Shown: piece by piece, positions 1 through 6,536 of the stretch
Layout: every line of letters begins with the position of its first letter
Position numbering within the stretch: the first letter of the stretch is position 1
Assembly: GCA_038239195.1 (NCBI GenBank)
Contig: JBBSEZ010000048.1
Span: 1-33,424, forward strand
Length of the DNA: 33,424 nucleotides
Reading direction: 5' to 3'
Source: JBBSEZ01 sp038239195
Lineage (GTDB): Bacteria > Planctomycetota > Planctomycetia > Gemmatales > Gemmataceae
Translations under genes and position numbers: made by a program
Notes under the pieces: generated by a model
What the model was told of the DNA's origin: nothing
The model's input: the letters and a program-made list of their open reading frames with translations, nothing else
Database searches by the model: none

Positions 1-139
<139 letters not shown>

Positions 140-215
140 ACGCCTGCCGGAGGGCGCGGTGGAGAATAGAGTAGCGAAACGGACGTTGGCGCGCGGCAAA
201 GTTGCGAGGCCTCGG

Positions 216-797
216 ATGAACTTCGTCGTCACCACTTCCTATCTCGAAATGACCTCGCCGGGCGAACTGCGCCCGCGGCGCTCGCCGCGCGCCGACCTGA
301 CGTTCGCGCGCGTCCTCGCGCCAATGCCGGAACTCAACCGATTCTTTTACACCGCCGTCGGCGGAGACTGGTACTGGCTCGACCGCCTGCCGTGGACGTA
401 CGAGCGCTGGGTCGAGTACGTCAACCGCTCGGAGCTGGAGACGTGGGCATTGTCGGCGGCGGGCGTGCCGGCGGGCTACTGCGAGCTGGAGGCGCAGGCG
501 GGCGGCGACGTGGAGATCGTCTATTTCGGGCTCTTGCCTTCCTTCATCGGTCAGGGGCTGGGGGGCCATCTGCTGACGCGTGCGGTGGAGCGGGCCTGGG
601 AGATGGAGGCCCGGCGCGTCTGGCTGCACACCTGCACGCTCGACCACCCGGTAGCGCTGGCGCACTACCAGGCGCGCGGGTTTCGGCTCTATCGCACGGA
701 AACCAAGGGCGAGGAGCTCCCGGACGTCTCGCCGGGCCCCTGGCCGGGGGCGCGCCGTCCTGGGGAAAGTGGAGCGGCGCGAGAAAACGGCTCGTAG
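216..797 (+). CDS. GNAT family N-acetyltransferase
   Basis: A 193-residue protein of the GNAT fold, expected to transfer an acetyl group from acetyl-CoA to an amine; the substrate is unknown. The acetyl-CoA pyrophosphate-binding loop is visible as IGQGLGGHLL near residues 110-119, preceded by the strand VEIVYFGLLP. It is followed by the typical WLHTCTLDHPVALAHYQARGF segment (split here by family knowledge into strand, helix and the YQARGF end motif). ATG at 216 was chosen because everything upstream in frame is polyglycine from the contig end; the ribosome site is weak. The last 25 residues are Pro/Gly/Arg-rich and outside the domain. The stop TAG (795-797) lies inside the left arm of the inverted repeat at 793-852. 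Confidence 0.85.
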   Translation: MNFVVTTSYLEMTSPGELRPRRSPRADLTFARVLAPMPELNRFFYTAVGGDWYWLDRLPWTYERWVEYVNRSELETWALSAAGVPAGYCELEAQAGGDVEIVYFGLLPSFIGQGLGGHLLTRAVERAWEMEARRVWLHTCTLDHPVALAHYQARGFRLYRTETKGEELPDVSPGPWPGARRPGESGAARENGS

Positions 798-852
798 GAC
801 GGCCCTCCCGAGCCGTCCTGGGGGCTGGACGGCTCGGGAGGGCCGTCCTACG
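793..852. repeat. Perfect 26-bp inverted repeat, gene-end palindrome
   Basis: Left arm 793-818 and right arm 827-852 are exact reverse complements with an 8-base loop (819-826). The arm ends read cgtaggac and gtcctacg, the same ends as the shorter palindrome at 14092-14117. It begins two bases before the stop codon of the acetyltransferase gene and ends 41 bases before the next start. There is no T tract on the plus strand, so a classic intrinsic terminator is not clear, but the hairpin could stop transcription or protect the 3' end of the mRNA. It resembles dispersed palindromes of planctomycete genomes (inference). Confidence 0.9.
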
Positions 853-893
853 GGGAAGATTTGTCCGGCCGGGCGCCAAAACGGAGAAACGAG

Positions 894-1523
894 ATGAGCC
901 ACGTCGTTCTTCTGGGCGATTCCATCTTCGACAACGCCAGTTACGTGCCCGGCAGGCCATCGGTGATCCAGCACCTGGTTCGCCTCTTGCCTGCGGGCTG
1001 GCGGGCCACGCTGCTGGCCGTCGATGGCGACGTGACCGCCGGCGTGGCCGACCAGCTCGCCGGCCTGCCCGACGACAGCACCCACCTGGTGGTCAGCGTC
1101 GGCGGCAACGACGCCATCAGCCAGAGCGGGTTTCTGCAAGAACCGGCGCGCTCCGCCATGGAAGTGCTGGGCCGGCTGGCGACGATTCAGGGCGAGTTTC
1201 GCGACGATTACCGGGAGATGTTGCGGCGCGTGCGCGCCCTGGGCAGGCCGACGGCGGTCTGCACCATCTACGATGCGGTGCCGGGGCTGCCGCGCGAATC
1301 GGCGACGGCCCTGGCGGCGTTCAACGACGTCATTTTGCGCGAGGCGTTCGCGGCGGGGCTGCCGGTCCTCGACCTGCGGTTGCTGTGCAACGAGGATTCG
1401 GACTATTCGAGCCTGTCGCCCATCGAGCCGTCGGCGAGCGGCGGGGGCAAGATCGCGCGGGTGATCGTGCGGGCGGTGACGGAGCACGACTTCGCGACGG
1501 GGCGGAGCGCGATCTTCGCGTGA
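894..1523 (+). CDS. SGNH/GDSL-type hydrolase-like protein
   Basis: A 209-residue protein with an SGNH hydrolase layout: block I GDSIFDN with the presumed nucleophile Ser10, block II Gly in GDVTAG (residues 45-50), and block III GGND (residues 70-73). Such enzymes cleave esters of lipids or sugars; this one lacks a signal peptide and is probably cytoplasmic. Block V normally supplies a catalytic Asp-x-x-His. Here the matching region reads SPIEPSASGGGKIA with no His, so either the triad is completed differently or the activity has changed. ATG at 894 was preferred over an upstream TTG because the fold begins immediately (MSHVVLLGDS) and a purine-rich stretch, ggagaaacgag, precedes it. Confidence 0.85.
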   Translation: MSHVVLLGDSIFDNASYVPGRPSVIQHLVRLLPAGWRATLLAVDGDVTAGVADQLAGLPDDSTHLVVSVGGNDAISQSGFLQEPARSAMEVLGRLATIQGEFRDDYREMLRRVRALGRPTAVCTIYDAVPGLPRESATALAAFNDVILREAFAAGLPVLDLRLLCNEDSDYSSLSPIEPSASGGGKIARVIVRAVTEHDFATGRSAIFA

Positions 1524-1582
1524 GCGAGACTGTGCAAGCACCTTCTGGTTCAAGCCTCTCGGCACTACCTGGTTCGGCCTGG

Positions 1583-1975
1583 CTACGCCGTTTCCCAGCT
1601 CACAGCGGGGTGCAGCTCGCCATGTTCCCAGAAATGCCGGACAACGCCCAGCACGCGCGTCAAGTCTGCGCAGACATAACGCTCATCGACGGAGTCGTGC
1701 AGCAATTCGTGGCTGTAAATCTCCACCTCTTCCGAGCTCTCGCGGTGAGGGCCCCTGTAGCGAAAACGCCCGTGGCCGGTGAGGTAGCCGGTCAACAGGT
1801 AGGCGCCCGGGCGCCCCTGCACCGACAGATGCCCCTCGCCAAACCCCCCATCTGGTGCGAACGTGAACAGGGGGCGCTCGGCGCCGTTGAGGGCACAGAC
1901 AGAGGCCACCACTTCCGCCCAGGTGGGCGTTGGGAATCGTGCCCGTTGGAGCGAGACCAGGTGGCGAAAGGTCAT
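1583..1975 (-). CDS. Hypothetical protein, possibly Imm1-like
   Basis: A 130-residue protein I do not recognise firmly. The middle (GGFGEGHLSVQGRPGAYLL) and end (VVRHFWEHGELHPAVSWE) recall small Imm1-type immunity proteins, which usually finish with a helix followed by a Pro-x-x-V-x-W-E element. That would fit an accessory island of toxin and immunity fragments, but no partner toxin is present next to it. There are no membrane segments and no signal peptide. The start at 1975 is the only good ATG and has a weak ribosome site. The immunity assignment is inference. Confidence 0.6.
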   Translation of the reverse strand: MTFRHLVSLQRARFPTPTWAEVVASVCALNGAERPLFTFAPDGGFGEGHLSVQGRPGAYLLTGYLTGHGRFRYRGPHRESSEEVEIYSHELLHDSVDERYVCADLTRVLGVVRHFWEHGELHPAVSWETA

Positions 1976-2011
1976 GGCAATGCACTCAACCTCGTCGCTC
2001 TTCGGCCGAAT

Positions 2012-2563
2012 TTACCGATCTGCTCGGGTGTAGGGCAGCAGGATGTTCCAGAGCGCGTAGGCCTCTCCCCCGCATGGCACCCAAAGGGCCCCCCTGCCGC
2101 CGCTTCGGTTTACCACCCCGAGGTATTCCCAACTCCCCTTCCAGCGCCCGATCTCTTCCGGGCTTGCCCCCTGCGGAGGTTGGGAGTCATTGGACACAGA
2201 GGCCAGGTCACGGATGCCCACGACAAGGAGTTGGCCCTTGTCTTGGCAGGTCACCTCGCGCGTCGTCAGCAGCGTCCACCGCGGTGGGGAATCGACAAAG
2301 GCCAGGACCGGCCGGCCCTGAGCGCGGGCCCCCACCGCCTCGATAATCCTCTCCTGTAAATCTGCCGTGAGGTCCGCGAAGCGGTGAGTTCGGCCAAGGG
2401 GGAGGCCGTGTTGTCCAGCCTTCCTGAGGATGTGGGTTTCCATCCAATCATCCTGGTCTGCCTCGGTGAAGGTGCGCGAGCCTGGGTAGAGGCAATGGCC
2501 GCACGTCGCTCCATCCCACGCGTAGGAGAGCTCGCATCTCGGACAAGCCGACGTCGCGATACC
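2012..2563 (-). pseudogene. 5'-truncated zinc-ribbon hypothetical protein
   Basis: The frame is open from 2563 to the stop at 2012. It begins with a clear zinc-ribbon pattern, CPRC-x10-CGHC (2545 to about 2492), followed by FTEADQDDW and a 143-residue body starting at Met 2443. No ATG, GTG or TTG lies upstream of the zinc ribbon in this frame, because a TGA sits at 2564-2566. The conserved-looking cysteines are therefore outside any normal translation unit, suggesting the 5' end was lost when the DUF4160 fragment was joined here. An intact shorter protein from 2443 (143 aa) could still be made. The function of the body is unknown. Confidence 0.5.
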
Positions 2564-2657
2564 TCAAGTCGTGCTCGACGTGGACGTGGGGTGGCTTGCC
2601 CCGATCGCCGGCGTAGAAGCAGACCCGGAATGGCCCCACCCGGAGTACGGTCGGCAT
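2448..2657 (-). pseudogene. DUF4160 N-terminal fragment
   Basis: The first 29-30 residues (MPTVLRVGPFRVCFYAGDR, then KPPHVHVEHD) are a textbook DUF4160 start, a family of about 80-100 residues often next to DUF2442 genes in toxin-antitoxin-like pairs. After Asp30 (about 2568) the expected remainder of the domain is missing, and the frame continues into sequence that reads in another frame as the zinc ribbon of the neighbouring gene. The 69-residue product is thus a truncated domain with an unrelated tail. This is a recombination junction rather than a simple frameshift, since no other frame restores the domain. Confidence 0.65.
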
Positions 2658-2749
2658 GTCCCCATGCTACGCCAGCCGCCTGTCGAGAGCAACCAGCCCC
2701 CTCGAGCAAGCCGCGAGCCGAACGCCCCCTTTCCCCCCGCCCCCGGGCC

Positions 2750-2854
2750 TCACCGCCCGCCCAGCTGCATGCCGCGCTCGCGCAGGCGGCCGGCCTCTTC
2801 TCGGGACGTGCCGAGGCGGACTTTGCCGATCCCCACGTGCGGGACGACTTCCAT
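2750..2854 (-). pseudogene. Short fragment, N-terminus of an unknown small family
   Basis: A 34-residue open frame beginning MEVVPHVGIGKVRLGTSREE. It resembles the opening of a common bacterial hypothetical family whose proteins start with a pattern like (I/V)-x-P-x-x-G-(I/V)-G-x-(V/L)-R-(L/F)-G-(M/T)-(S/T)-R-E-E. Full members are over 100 residues; here a TGA follows at 2750-2752 after the first helix. It abuts the HsdR remnant at about 2890. It is probably a non-functional fragment. Family membership is from memory of the pattern only. Confidence 0.4.
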
Positions 2855-2891
2855 CCGAGCGCCCTCCGTTGCCCTCCGCCCCCACGTGGTG

Positions 2892-2996
2892 GTTGTCGGC
2901 CCGGTCGATCCAGTTGCCGAGATAGTCGTAGCCGAGTGTCTTCTCGAAAAGCTTCACGACCCCCTGCTGGGTGACCCGTTCGCGTTGGCCGATGGT
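2892..2996 (-). pseudogene. Remnant of type I restriction enzyme HsdR N-terminus
   Basis: In this frame the translation reads TIGQRERVTQQ, then VVKLFEKTLGYDYLGNW and IDRADN. It matches the conserved opening of HsdR subunits of type I restriction-modification systems (family pattern IGQxERxTQxRVxxLFxxxLGYxYLGxWxDRxxN). There is no in-frame start codon: a TAG lies just upstream at 3009-3011. Similarity ends abruptly at about 2891. No hsdM or hsdS is present. This is a relic of about 35 codons, evidence that a restriction system once occupied this island or a nearby one. Confidence 0.7.
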
Positions 2997-3021
2997 ACAC
3001 GTGAGTGGCTATCCTGGCATC

Positions 3022-3722
3022 CTAGAACTTGTCCCACACGGCGGTCTTGAACCAGTTCGGCATTTCGTCCGACTTCAAGTCGATCTCGAGACCGTCCGTA
3101 ATCTCCGCGACGTACCAGGGCTCTTCCTCGCTCGTGTCGAAGAAGTAGGCCCGATTCACGTGCCGGAGCGCCTCGCGCACGAGGCCGAGGGAACGGTGAT
3201 AGCGGGACACGATCTTGTTCTCGGGGACGTCGTGCCCGCCTTCCGCGACCCGGTTCTTCACGCGCTCGACGTTGATCGCCGGGTCTTCCGTGGCCACGTA
3301 ATAGAGGTACGTCCGAAATCCCTGGTTCTGGGCCTCGCGGAGCAACGCGACCTTGTCCGGTGCGGACATGACCGTTTCAAACGAGAACGAGATCGAAGCG
3401 GCCAGCAGTTTCCGCCGCAGGGCGTCCGACAGCACCGAAGCATAATACGAGTTCATTGCCAGGCCGCGGAAGTCGATCGCCCCTTCGCGGCACTCGATGA
3501 TCGAGGCGGCCTCGGCCAGGTTGTTGGACTGCAAGAAAGAGGACGACGTGAACTGCGCGCGCAGTTCGTCCGTCGCCAACGCTACTCCGAACGCAGCCAG
3601 GTTCAGCACGCCCTCGTCTCGGATGGCTTTCTCCAGGTCGTCCGGGTTGACGTAGGTGCCGAACAGGCCAGGAGGCAGCCCGTTCTTGATGGTGGTTTTC
3701 CCCAACCCGTTTGGCCCGTCAT
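3022..3722 (-). pseudogene. Zeta-toxin-like P-loop kinase, frameshifted at the start
   Basis: The body (from 3705) belongs to the zeta toxin/AAA-like P-loop kinases that phosphorylate a small-molecule or nucleotide-sugar substrate. Seen are the Walker A GPNGLGKTT, a FETVMS motif matching the family FETT region, and VAEGGHDVPENKIVSRYHRS, the family's arginine-bearing lid segment. The only good start, ATG at 3722 in an ATGA overlap with the preceding gene, is one base out of frame with the body: it yields MTGQTGWGKPP. Adding one C to the ggcc run just after the start would give MTGPNGLGKTT. I infer a one-base deletion, biological or a sequencing error. Translation from TTG 3705 would lack the P-loop glycines. 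Confidence 0.75.
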
Positions 3723-3937
3723 GACTGCGCCCGCTTCGTCCGCACCGTTACCTTCACCCTTGGCGGCAGGGACTTCAAGGGAGTGGGCCCCAGCGGACCA
3801 ATGCGGACGAGCTCCCTGCCCACGACCATCACGACGGGGCGACCGGACGCCCGCGTGCGGCGGGTGGCCAGCGTGAGGGCCTGCACGGCCAGAGCGGGAA
3901 CGTTACTTTCCTGTTGGGCAAGTTCGATCTCGTTCAT
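3719..3937 (-). CDS. Antitoxin-like small protein upstream of zeta-like kinase
   Basis: A 72-residue protein (MNEIELAQQESNVPALAVQA start; VVMVVGRELVRIGPLG core; KVTVRTKRAQS basic end). It has a good ribosome site (cggaggccgacg before ATG) and a well-placed TATAAT box upstream. Its TGA overlaps the ATG of the kinase gene (ATGA), so the two are translationally coupled. The order, small gene then zeta-like kinase, is that of epsilon/zeta toxin-antitoxin modules. The sequence does not resemble classical epsilon, so the antitoxin role is inferred from context. It could instead be only an accessory protein of the kinase. Confidence 0.75.
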   Translation of the reverse strand: MNEIELAQQESNVPALAVQALTLATRRTRASGRPVVMVVGRELVRIGPLGPTPLKSLPPRVKVTVRTKRAQS

Positions 3938-3963
3938 CGTCGGCCTCCGAACAGCGACTTGGT

Positions 3964-3991
3964 ATTATAGCAGCCGCGCCATCCCGGTCAG
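3964..3991 (-). promoter_or_regulatory. Sigma-70-like promoter for the zeta module
   Basis: On the minus strand, TATAAT (3969-3964) is preceded by CTGACC (3991-3986) with a 16-base spacer; CTGACC matches the TTGACA box at four of six positions. The -10 box lies 27 bases before the ATG at 3937, leaving a short leader that just holds the GGAGG ribosome site. In such GC-rich DNA a perfect TATAAT stands out. Confidence 0.5.
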
Positions 3992-4039
3992 CAGAGTCAG
4001 GAGGTGTCCCGTCTTCCGAAAAAGCTCGCCGGAAGGCGC

Positions 4040-4306
4040 TCAGAGCAGCGCGAAGAAACTGCACGCCCCGCCCGCCGCGGGCACCACCACGCAGACGTCC
4101 CCCGGGCACTCCGACTCCACCTCGGGGTGCAGCAACTTGTCGAACAAGACCGACCACTCGCCGTCGATCCCCCGGGCGACGTCCAGCTTGACCGGGAGCG
4201 GGTCGTACACCCACGGCACGCCGTCGAAGCTCGGGACGACGCGATAGCCGTTGGCGTTGGCGAAGTCGGTGGCCAGGCGAATGGCTTCTTGGCGGCTCAC
4301 GCTCAT
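4040..4306 (-). CDS. Hypothetical protein, YrhB-like small domain
   Basis: An 88-residue protein. The start at 4306 (MSVSRQEAIRLATDFANANG) is set by the strong ribosome site ggaggaagg five bases upstream, rather than the Met seven codons earlier. The N-terminal helix followed by WVYDPLP, WSVLFDKLL and GDVCVVVPAAGG-FFALL recalls the alpha-plus-beta layout of small YrhB/immunity-35-type proteins, but I cannot assign it firmly. No catalytic motif, membrane segment or signal is visible. It is acidic overall. It stands alone on the minus strand, downstream of a truncated gene. Confidence 0.6.
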   Translation of the reverse strand: MSVSRQEAIRLATDFANANGYRVVPSFDGVPWVYDPLPVKLDVARGIDGEWSVLFDKLLHPEVESECPGDVCVVVPAAGGACSFFALL

Positions 4307-4383
4307 CGGGGCCTTCCTCCGCTTCACCTACTGCGTCCGACCTTTCTAAAGACACAGGGTGGGCGAGCCGCCGGGCTGGTTGC

Positions 4384-4440
4384 GGCAGGGACGAACCCTG
4401 TCGCTCCCCAGGCTGTGGCATTGAAATGGCGGGGACGAAC
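4384..4440 (+). repeat. Direct repeat flanking a 31-base insert
   Basis: The 13-mer ggc(a/g)gggacgaac occurs at 4384-4396 and 4428-4440, one mismatch apart, enclosing 31 bases. The second copy coincides with the last homologous codons (FVPA) of the truncated gene at 4428-4544. The arrangement suggests that a small dispersed repeat, or a recombination between the two copies, cut that gene. The wording of the insert resembles dispersed planctomycete repeats, which is inference. Confidence 0.5.
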
Positions 4441-4544
4441 GGGTTGGTGAGGAAGAACTGTCGCCCGTCTGCCGTCTGCCCGACATGTCGGGCGGCAAAG
4501 TCGTCGCGATCGAGGGCGACGGTCTTCGGAGCTCGCTTCGCCAT
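4428..4544 (-). pseudogene. Truncated small hypothetical gene
   Basis: The first 39 codons (MAKRAPKTVALDRDDFAARH, then VGQTADGRQFF-LTNPFVPA) look like a genuine coding start: a short basic leader, then a DDFA...HVG-x-TADGRQFFLT pattern that I associate with small planctomycete hypothetical proteins of about 70-80 residues. After FVPA the frame enters the repeat at 4384-4440, composition changes to Pro/Gln/Arg-rich, and no recognisable end exists although the frame stays open far into the next gene. I treat it as a fragment. Its function is unknown. Confidence 0.5.
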
Positions 4545-4684
4545 CCGTGCGCCCTCCGCCGCCTGACGACACCGTTCAGCAGCGGGGCCGGCTGGAAAGA
4601 CTACGTGCCACGAACAGCCGTTATGCCGGCTCCGTCTGCTGCAAGGGCTTGCTCGTCGCGGGGCCCCCTAGCAGTTCGCATCGG

Positions 4685-5026
4685 CTAAGGAATGTCCGCA
4701 ATCTCGACCAAACTCTCTCCTCCCTCCAAACGCGCGACCGCCGCAAGCAACTGGCGGCTGAGGGCCTCGCGGAGTCGGGCGTTCGACGTATTGCCGCACG
4801 TCACCCACAGCACCTTCGGCGGTGGGCCGAGCCGTTGCAACATCTCCACGAAGTCGCTGTCCTTGGTCATCACCACCGCCTCCGCGGCGCGAGCAGCGTG
4901 GAAGATCGGCGGGTCTTTTGCATCGCGCAGTCCCAAGTCGCGGACAGCGCGGGCCTCGATCCCGAACGTCGTCGTGATCCACGCCGCGGCGGCCGGGGGC
5001 AGTTGAGCGTCCAGCCAAATGATCAC
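4685..5026 (-). CDS. DUF5615 PIN-like toxin
   Basis: A 113-residue DUF5615 protein, a PIN-like RNase family usually paired with DUF433. The start is GTG 5026 (V/M-IIWLDAQLPPAAAAWI), chosen because it overlaps the DUF433 stop as GTGA and because family members begin at this IIWLDAQLPP strand. Acidic residues expected for metal binding are visible: Asp6 of the WLDAQ strand, Asp45-Asp49 region of LRDAKDPPIF, and Asp in VVMTKDSDFVE. That last motif is typical of VapC-like folds. It is expected to cleave RNA when released from its antitoxin. Length is normal and nothing looks broken. Confidence 0.85.
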   Translation of the reverse strand: MIIWLDAQLPPAAAAWITTTFGIEARAVRDLGLRDAKDPPIFHAARAAEAVVMTKDSDFVEMLQRLGPPPKVLWVTCGNTSNARLREALSRQLLAAVARLEGGESLVEIADIP

Positions 5027-5247
5027 GTGACTGGCTCCGGATTGGCCACTCGCCGGCTGGCGAACCGGAGGCATGCCCGGACGTCTGCAGGCTCCAGGTC
5101 CGGCAACTCCTCGATGACCTGCTCGGCGCTGAGCCCGTTCGCGAGCAAATCGAGTACGTCGCTAACGCGGATTCGCATGCCTCGGACGCAAGGGCGACCG
5201 CCGCACTGCTCGGGGTCTACCGTGATCCGATCTGCCAAAGTAGCCAC
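5023..5247 (-). CDS. DUF433 antitoxin
   Basis: A 74-residue DUF433 protein: DRITVDPEQCGGRPCVRGMR, then IRVSDVLDLLANGLSAEQVI, then EELPDLEPADVRACLRFA. This is the classic DUF433 helix-turn-helix-like domain that partners DUF5615 toxins and probably autoregulates the operon. The start is GTG 5247, with gggagg seven bases upstream; TTG 5238 is an alternative. It is translationally coupled to the toxin by a 4-base overlap. The pair is full length on both sides, in contrast to the fragments around it, so it is likely a functional toxin-antitoxin module. Confidence 0.85.
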   Translation of the reverse strand: MATLADRITVDPEQCGGRPCVRGMRIRVSDVLDLLANGLSAEQVIEELPDLEPADVRACLRFASRRVANPEPVT

Positions 5248-5301
5248 GACAGCCTCCCGTCTTACCCGGGACCGAGGGCCCGAACCGCCAGACCAGAGAC
5301 G

Positions 5302-5307
5302 ATTGTA
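5302..5307 (-). promoter_or_regulatory. Candidate -10 box for DUF433-DUF5615
   Basis: TACAAT on the minus strand, 55 bases upstream of the GTG start, in otherwise GC-rich DNA. The -35 position (TTCGGC at 17 bases) is a poor match, so only the -10 element is supported. The rest of 5248-5423 shows a short palindrome (accgggcccggt) and nothing else. Confidence 0.3.
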
Positions 5308-5423
5308 TCGACTCGCCCCGCTTTGCCGAACGCCATGCGCAGCAGCCGGGGCCGAGCGAGGTTGTGCGCCGCACAGCCGTGACCGGGCCCGGTCGGCTGA
5401 AGCGCGTGGGTCGGCCCGCACCT

Positions 5424-6536
5424 TCATCCTGAGGAATAGTAAACTTGAAACCCAGTCGTGGCGGGTTGAGCCGGACGTTCGCCGCCCAGGATATTCGTCT
5501 CGACCCAACCAGCGTCTCGCAAGACCGAATCGACGTCCGAATTGACGAAGTTGTGCTGGGCAATGAACACGATGGCACCTGTCCTGACGACTCGGGCCCA
5601 CTCCTCAAGCACCCTGATCTGGTCGCCGACTAATTCCCGAGGCAGGGCATTTGTTGCAAATATCGCATCGATACTTCCGCTCTCCAAAGGTAATCCGGCC
5701 CAATCGGCGAGCGCGAACACGATGCGTTGTTGCAGTGATTCTCTGACGTCTTGATCCTCCACATCAGGCATTCTCGCGAAGTGGTCCGGGTTGCCTTGGC
5801 TGGCGTAACTGGCGGACTGCGCTATGTCCCACCGCTCGAATGCTGACCGCGAGAACAGTCTGGGCCAGCGAGAAGGTTCAGAGAGGACTGCAAGGGCGGA
5901 GCTAGCCGCGTCGGTGGCGATCACGGACAGCTCGCGATCCGCGAAGAGCCAAGGATGCACGCACAGACCAACCGAAGGAATGAGCACCCTCGACACCTGG
6001 AATTCGACACAGCGAGAGGCGAACGACTCTGCGAGCTTCGAGAACCGAAAAACCATCCCTCTCAGCGATTGCCAAGTTGCCCGTTCCAACAGGTGACGGT
6101 AACGCTCGTCCCACGGCAAATGCTGGACCTCGGGGAATGCCTCCCGCATCGGTCCTCGAAATGGGAAGGACACGTCGAAGTAGTTGTTACCACCCCAGTA
6201 TTGGAGGTCGCCACCGTCTTGAGCAAGCACAGCACGGAGCGATTGAAAAGCCGGTTCGAGTTCCGCTTCCACTTGGCCGTTGCGGTTAACACACGAGCCA
6301 CGCTGTACGAATCGAATCCATACCGAACTGTGATACGAATTGACGTCGGCATCCACAAGCAATTCAGCTCCTTGCCGCAGACCGCGGAACGCGCTCAGCG
6401 CAGCGTCGAGACTGGTGTAGAATCGCTGTGGGTTCGAGACGCTCACGGGAGTGGGGTCATCCGGCCAGCCGATCCGGGCTCCCGCGGTCTGAAGCAACTG
6501 AACGGAACTGAGCAGATCCTTGACGTCGATCTTCAA
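5424..6536 (-). CDS. Class I SAM-dependent methyltransferase with unknown N-terminal domain
   Basis: A 370-residue protein. Residues about 180-350 have a Rossmann methyltransferase layout: strand VSRVLIPSVGLCVHPWLFA (181-199) at the motif I position, an acidic end of strand 2 (ATDA, Asp209), and LPLESGSIDAIFATNALPR (282-300), the post-motif strand. The glycine-rich motif I is atypical. Residues 1-175 match nothing I know and contain YYxxDVSFPF-like aromatic patches. The start is TTG 6536, with ctggaggcggtg placed for ribosome binding; no ATG is near. The gene is visibly less GC-rich than its neighbours, suggesting recent transfer. The substrate is unknown. It may be an island defence or modification gene, but that is not shown. 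Confidence 0.7.
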   Translation of the reverse strand: MKIDVKDLLSSVQLLQTAGARIGWPDDPTPVSVSNPQRFYTSLDAALSAFRGLRQGAELLVDADVNSYHSSVWIRFVQRGSCVNRNGQVEAELEPAFQSLRAVLAQDGGDLQYWGGNNYFDVSFPFRGPMREAFPEVQHLPWDERYRHLLERATWQSLRGMVFRFSKLAESFASRCVEFQVSRVLIPSVGLCVHPWLFADRELSVIATDAASSALAVLSEPSRWPRLFSRSAFERWDIAQSASYASQGNPDHFARMPDVEDQDVRESLQQRIVFALADWAGLPLESGSIDAIFATNALPRELVGDQIRVLEEWARVVRTGAIVFIAQHNFVNSDVDSVLRDAGWVETNILGGERPAQPATTGFQVYYSSG

